From Gossypium raimondii (Eukaryota > Streptophyta > Magnoliopsida > Malvales > Malvaceae), in NCBI RefSeq assembly GCF_025698545.1, contig NC_068571.1, positions 12,174,160 through 12,238,159 of the forward strand: 64,000 bases of DNA, read 5' to 3'. The notes beneath the pieces are model-generated. The model was not told the origin of the DNA, did no database searches, and worked only from the letters and a program-made list of their open reading frames with translations. Made by a program: the position numbers and the translations under genes. Shown piece by piece: positions 58,700 through 64,000 of this stretch. Within the stretch, counting starts at the first letter, position 1. Every line of letters starts with the position of its first letter.

Positions 58700-59879
58700 C
58701 ACCCCCAAACCTAAGTTATTGCTTTTCCTCAAGAAAAATATGCATGTATGCATAAATGCCAACATTTTGCTAGCACACCGGACCAACTCATACTGTCAGG
58801 CTATTCGAAGAAAAATAAGTACATCAACTCTCAGAAATCTCCTTTCTTTCCTAAAACTTGCTCGAGTGTCAAAGGGTTACTTAACAAAGGTAGTGCAAAA
58901 ATTTCTCCCTAAACACAAAATCTCCTAAGTACTCATGTATTCTCTTTTTTGGACTATAGCAACCATCTTTTAATTTACTTAGTTCATTTATTACCTAAAC
59001 ATAAGTTACTTGCTTTAAGTCTACTCAGAATATATAAATCATATTTATGCTTTTTTTAATGATATTATTATTAGGGGATTTAGCATGTCACAAAATTCTT
59101 TGACTTAACAATCACAGTGGAGCATACACCGAATTGCCGAGTACTCAATCATGTCACAATTTAAACTAAAAGTCACATATGAAGTTCAAACTTTTTACTA
59201 AAAAGATGGATGGAGCATACAACTACCTCCTTAGCTACTCAGTCATTTTTGCTACAGCGGAGTGCCCCTAATTTTATTTCCATGAAACACACTCTTGCTT
59301 AGACTCACCTTTCTAATCAACAACACGATGGAGCAAACAAAGTGATGCTGACCGACCTACTTGGCAATTCTAAACATTAGAGTGTCTACTGTCCTTTATT
59401 TACATAATGTTGTGGCAATATAACTAATGATTGGCTTTAAAATTCCCTAAGTTCATTAAAAGATATTTACTATATCCAAAAATAAAAAAAAAACATTGAG
59501 TATGAGACATCTTATTTTTAGGAATTAATTTTCAAGCATCTTAACCTAAGCTAAATTCACCCAATCCACTGTCACATGTTCTAGGTATATCAAAAAATAT
59601 AAACTTGTCATCGAACGTCATAAGTATAAACTGTACTTCTTATAGACAAAATAGTACTTTGATGGTTACAATGCAATGGCAAAACATCTATATTATATAA
59701 AATGCAACCTAAATGCACAATTCACCCCCAAACCTAAGGGATGTATTGTCCTCAATGCATGTGCATGTAATAAAAATATAGCTATGGATAGACAAATGTA
59801 TGGAAAAATGAAATGAAATGCATGATCATCAAAAGAAAGAAAAAAAAACTTATCTGGCTTGGACTGTATTGTAGGTACT
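58700..59879 (-). mobile_element. Athila-like element: non-coding region between last ORF and 3' LTR
   Basis: No ORF on the minus strand. It contains dispersed internal repeats with GATGGAGCA(T/A)ACAA (near 59118, 59211 and 59330), followed by variants of CTACTTGGCAATTC / CTCCTTAGCTACTCAGTC. A second purine-tract-like word (TTAGGTTTGGGGGTGAATTG on the minus strand, about 59740) resembles the one at the LTR junction. Confidence 0.6.
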
Positions 59880-61382
59880 TTATTTAGTTCTTCGTGTGGA
59901 CTTGCGGATACTGACCTTGCACCTCATCTTCCTTTTCATGGGATTTACATCTTCGCCTTCCTTATCGGTCTCCGTGAGGTCATAGATCAACTGATCAATT
60001 GCACGATCTTGTGCAGTTATAGAGGTTGGTGGAGATGGTGGTACAAGAGGTTTGCCTTTTGTGGTGGCAGGAATTGTAGTAGTAGTAGGGTCATTCTGTC
60101 CTTCCTTTCCTTCTTCTTTATCCTTCCCAGGCTTAATGGATGTTGACTTCTCAATTTCTTCAATAGCTTGTCCAACGTCAACATTGGTCTTTTTATTTAG
60201 TAAGTCAGCTCCGGCAGTAGTTGGAGCTGATTCTACTTTAGCCTCAGCATATGGGAGCAAAGTCATGGGGAAGATAGGAAACTATGGCATTGGCTTCAAA
60301 AAATTCTTTTGCAGAGATCGCTTAACTGCCAAATCCTTATCCCTCACATATGACCAATACTGAGCCTACTGCTCTTTAGCATGGACAAACTCTTCAGCTA
60401 GTTGGTATTATTGGCTTTCAAACAGGGGCATCCTTTGCTCTAGCTGCTTCAGAGAATTCCATAATTACTGGTCGATTGAGCCCTGAGTGATTGAAGGTGC
60501 TGTTGTAAGAATGCAACTGGAAGTAGAAGCCTGGCTCTCTTGAGTTACCGAGACAGTGTTAATGCCTCAAGGACATTGCCTTAGAGCTTGGAAAAAATTA
60601 CCCTTCTGAGTCCACCCTTATTAGGGGTAATATCCTCAGCGTCAGTAAGAGGAACATTAGCAGTCTTGCATAATGCAATAATGAGAGAAGGAAAATTTAA
60701 ACTTTCAGCATTCTTCTCAGCACAACGATAGACTTCTTGAAAGATGATCTTTCCCACATTAGTTGTTCTTCTTTTTATAATAGAGTGCAATAAAAGCATC
60801 ATTTCCTTAGAAATAGTGATATTGTGCGTGGATGACATAAGTCAACTTTTCAGGAAATGATACCACACTTTTCCAATCGGTTTCAATGAAGCCCTTTCAA
60901 CAGTGTAACATTCCTAAGTAGAGACAACCCATTGTGTGCCCTCGACACATAAATCCTTCAAAACTTGTGTCAAACCCTCGATTGTGACATTATCCGCAAA
61001 CTCAGTATGTTCATCTTGTACCTCTCTAAGGCCAAATGAGCATTTATATGGTCTTCATTAAACAATATAGAAGTGCCCCACACATAGATGAAAGAAGAAT
61101 CAGGAGAGTTCACATGGGCATAGAACTCCCTAACTACTCTGCATCCTCTGGGTGCAAACAAAAAATGCCCCACCCATGCTGCTCTACTATCGATGATACA
61201 GACTCATCATATCCTATATAAGGTTCATCTTTAAACAAGAATCACTACTCAAAACAAAAGGGATGCTTTAGAATATTATTTGCGTACCTTGTGGCCGTAG
61301 CAGAGTTGAAGAATGTCTTTGGTTGGGAAGCGTCAGTGCGTAATGATTCAATGGTTTTAGAAGCACTCTTAACGCGATCCAT
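59880..61382 (-). pseudogene. ORF after pol in the Athila-like element (plant transposon protein domain, env position)
   Basis: Begins MDRVKSASKTIESLRTDASQ (ATG 61380-61382). It then has PRGCRVVREFYAHV, YVWGTSILFNEDHINAHLAL, later HNITISKEMMLLLHSIIKRR then TTNVGKIIFQEVYRCAEKNA and FPSLIIALCKTANVPLTDAE. It ends with a Pro/Thr/Lys-rich tail and a stop at 59880-59882. The central blocks match the putative plant transposon protein domain common in large plant gypsy elements, where it occupies the env-like position. Stops and frame changes (for example around 61245 and 60960) break it. No signal peptide or transmembrane segment is evident in the domain. Confidence 0.7.
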
Positions 61383-61910
61383 TAAAAAAGAATAAAGATA
61401 AATTTTTGAGAGATGTAGTGAAAAGAAAATGGAGTAGATGTTGAAAATAAGGAAACCGTAAAACATGAACAATTGGGGAGGGGGAAAAAGATGGTTAATG
61501 ATGATAGTTTTAGAGAAGGTGAAATGTGCTACGGAAGTTTGTGATGTGGCAAAAAGAAAAGAAAGAAATTTTTTTGAGGAAGAAAATATAAAATGACATA
61601 GCCGTACAATATAGGTTGTCTTCCTAAGGCTTCCCAAAAAATTATTAGGTTAATCTGCTCAAGGAATCTCTCTTTTGGACTTTTCTACCCGGTCAACCCA
61701 TGATAATTTAACATATCATCACCTAATTTGTCACGACATAATGCTCCTTTGTAATGCTATGGTAATCGTCCTGCCAGTACACACGAATAAGTTTGATTCT
61801 TTTATCCTACCTTTGAAAAGCTGCACTAATGTATAAAAATGAAAAATGAAACAACATGAAATAAAAATTTATCACATAACCAACGAACATAAATAACTAA
61901 AAAAATGAAT
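61383..61910 (-). mobile_element. Athila-like element: spacer between pol and last ORF
   Basis: Non-coding in the element's orientation apart from low-complexity Phe/Ser-rich translation (61383-61637). No motif recognised. Confidence 0.45.
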
Positions 61911-64000
61911 CTAAAGTAAAGCAAATAAATAAAATAAAATAAAATAAAAAATGACTAACTCAAGCATTTCAAAGGTCGATGCTTTGCTCTCCACATGAGC
62001 ACCCCAGTAGTGCTTCAAGCATTGTCCATTAACTTTGAATGTAACACCTATTTTCATGTCTTTGATAACAACAGCTCCGTGTGAGAATATTTGAACTACT
62101 TTAAAAAGACCCGACCAGCGAGATTTCAATTTACTAGGGAACAATTTGAGCCTGAAATTAAATAAATATACCTACTGTCTTGGTTCAAATTGTCTTGGCA
62201 TGATTCTGTTATCATGCCATCGCTTGGTCTTTTCCTTGTATAGTTTAGCATTCTCATATGCTTGTGCCCGAAACTCTTCCATTTCATTCAACTCTTCCAT
62301 TTCATTCAACTCTAGCAACCTTTTATTGCTAGTAGTACCTCGGTCCATGTTCAGCTTCTTGATAGCCCGAAATGCTTTGTACTCAAGCTCAACAAGTAAG
62401 TGACATGGCTTCCCATAAATGAGTTTAAGAGGTGACATCCCTAATGGTGTTTTAAACGCAACCCGATAGACCCACAAAGCTTTATCCAATCTGGTAGACC
62501 AATCCTTACGAGATGGATTCATCACTTCTTCCAAAATTTGTTTAATTTCTCTATTAGAAATCTCAGCTTGTCCATTTTTCTGGGGATAATACGCCATAGC
62601 AATCTTATGATTCACCCCATACCTATGCAGGGTATTGGCCACTAATTTACAATCAAAATGGGATCCTTCATCGCTGATAATGGCTCTAAATGTACCAAAT
62701 CTTATAAAAATGTTCTTATGTAGGAACTTCAGTACTGACTTAGCATCATTAGTAGCTAAGGTTATCACTTCTAGCCATTTAGAAATATAGTCTACCGCAA
62801 AAAGTATGTACAATGTGTCTATTGACGGTGGAAATGAACCCATAAAGTCTATTCCCCATAAATCAAATAACTCAACCTTCAGTATACTTTGTAATGGCAT
62901 TTCATGTCTCCTAGATAGATTTCCCATTCTCTGACAATGGGCACATGATTGATAGAATTCATGAGCATCTTTGAACATATTTGGCCACTAAAATCCTGAT
63001 TAAAGTACTTTAGCAGCGGTTCTCATTCCTCCAAAATATCCTCTATAAGGAGCTGAATGACAATGTTGTAAAATACTGTGTATTTTGTCATCAAGGACAC
63101 ACTTTCAAAGGATTTGATCATCATAATGTTTAAATAAGAATGGTTTATCCCAATAATAGTGCTTAGCTTCATGAAGAAATTTACGCCTTTTGTGGGTGTT
63201 TAAATCAAGCGGCGTCACAACACTTACCAAGAAATTTACTATGCTGGCATATCAAGGTAATGCCTTGGCAAATAACAATTGTTCGTCTGGGAAATATTCT
63301 TTGATAAAGTTATCATTTCCATCTTCACAACTCGATTCTAACCTTGACAAATGATCAGCCATTTGGTTTTCAATGCCCTTCCAATCTCATATTTCTAAGT
63401 CAAACTCTTTTAGTAACAATATCCACCTAATCAATCTCGGCTTGGAAACTTTCTTACGCACCAAGTACTTAATAGTTGAGTGATCTGTATAAACCATGGC
63501 CTTGGTACCTACTAGATAAGGACGAAATTTATCAAACGCAAACACCACATCTAACTACTCTCTTTTCGTGGTGGTATAATTAAGCTGTGCATCCGTTAGA
63601 GTTCTGCTAACATAATATATTACACGTAGTGTTGTCTCTCCTCTGCCCCAACACTGCTCCTACAACATAGTCACTTGCATCGCACATGAGTTCAAACGGC
63701 AAGGTCCATTCTGGAGCTACTACAATTGGTGCTACTACCAGTTTTTTCTTTAATTCCTCAAACGCAACCAGACAGTGTTCATCAAAATCAAAGGATCTAT
63801 TTTGCTCCAGTGTGTACACAAGGGTTTAGATATCTTTAAAAAATCCTTAACGAATCTTCTATAAAATCTTGCATGACCTAGAAAACTTCTAACACCCTTA
63901 ACAACGGTGGGAGGTACCAAATTTTCTATTACTTCAATTTTTGCTCTGTCTACTTCAATTCCTTGTTGTGATATCTTATACCTTAAGATAATTCTTTCAT
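61911..64000 (-). mobile_element. Athila-like Ty3/gypsy pol: RT end, RNase H, integrase (partial, decayed)
   Basis: Minus strand from the window end. 64000-63840 gives LRYKISQQGIEVDRAKIEVI, then ENLVPP and GVRSFLGHARFYRRFVKDFL (RT thumb). RNase H follows (ELKKKLVVAPIVVAPEWTLP, FELMCDASDYVVGAVLGQR). 62978-62172 is the integrase core: CAHCQRMGNLSRRHEMPL, WGIDFMGSFPPS, FAVDYISKWLEV, ISDEGSHF, AYYPQKNGQAEISNREIKQI and WSTRLDKALWVYRVAFKTPL. The DDE-type residues are visible in order (WGIDF, ISDEGSHF, AEISNREIK). 62144-61911 is the C-terminal FPSKLKSRWSGLFKV..FKVNGQCLKHYW. NEMEELNEMEE at 62290-62310 is a small in-frame duplication. Several stops elsewhere (for example 63000-63600) indicate a dead copy. 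GNxSRRxEMP and KLKSRWSGPF are typical of the Athila/Tat lineage. Confidence 0.85.

Overview
This is a gene-poor, repeat-dominated stretch of a flowering-plant nuclear genome. Evidence includes GT-AG introns, AT-rich intergenic DNA, plant-type Ty3/gypsy and Ty1/copia elements, a tau-class glutathione transferase and a plant LRR receptor kinase. The long LTRs starting TGTAA(C/T)..CCC and the TGATACGAAC LTR type remind me of Malvaceae (cotton-like) genomes, but that is recollection, not a database match. All exon coordinates were worked out by hand from frame, splice sites and family similarity.

Five host genes are supported. (1) 6512-8470 (-): a MAPEG-family microsomal glutathione transferase-3-like protein, 3 exons. 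(2) 9592-14795 (-): the 75-kDa iron-sulfur subunit of mitochondrial complex I (NDUFS1), 5 exons, 743 aa. (3) 16350-18674 (-): a transmembrane-40/TPRA1-like seven-helix protein, 6 exons, with an apparent frame break at the exon 3/4 junction. (4) 35489-36243 (-): a tau-class glutathione S-transferase, 2 exons, 220 aa. (5) 48374-50478 (+): an LRR-III receptor-like kinase of the RKL1/RLK902 type, 2 exons, 606 aa, with an atypical HGN catalytic loop. They form no operon or obvious pathway; the two glutathione-related genes belong to unrelated families 27 kb apart.

The rest is a layered record of transposition. Left part (1-6.2 kb): a copia tail, a MULE transposase relic, a degenerate TIR element, a solo LTR with a 5-bp target duplication and a ~200-bp tandem repeat. 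19.2-21.2 kb: a Pack-MULE-like element with a perfect 9-bp duplication carrying a PPR fragment and, in opposite orientation, a G-type lectin receptor fragment; beside it lies a decayed plant-mobile-domain ORF. 23.5-33.4 kb: a cluster of gypsy LTRs, one of them inserted into a gypsy RNase H sequence. 33.5-35.2 kb: an intact non-autonomous hAT-type element. 37-41.8 kb: minisatellites and a second copy of the 2.1-kb LTR, itself split by another LTR. 41.8-47.9 kb: foldback elements and MITEs, including a MULE MITE with a perfect 9-bp duplication. 52.7-57.1 kb: a decayed copia element on the minus strand split by a gypsy LTR. 57.2-64 kb: the 3' part of an Athila-like gypsy element on the minus strand, running off the window end.

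I saw no convincing rRNA, tRNA or CRISPR feature. No wholly new biochemical system is evident. The most noteworthy items are the double-capture Pack-MULE, the intact hAT element, the large inverted-repeat element and the frame-broken TPRA1-like gene.
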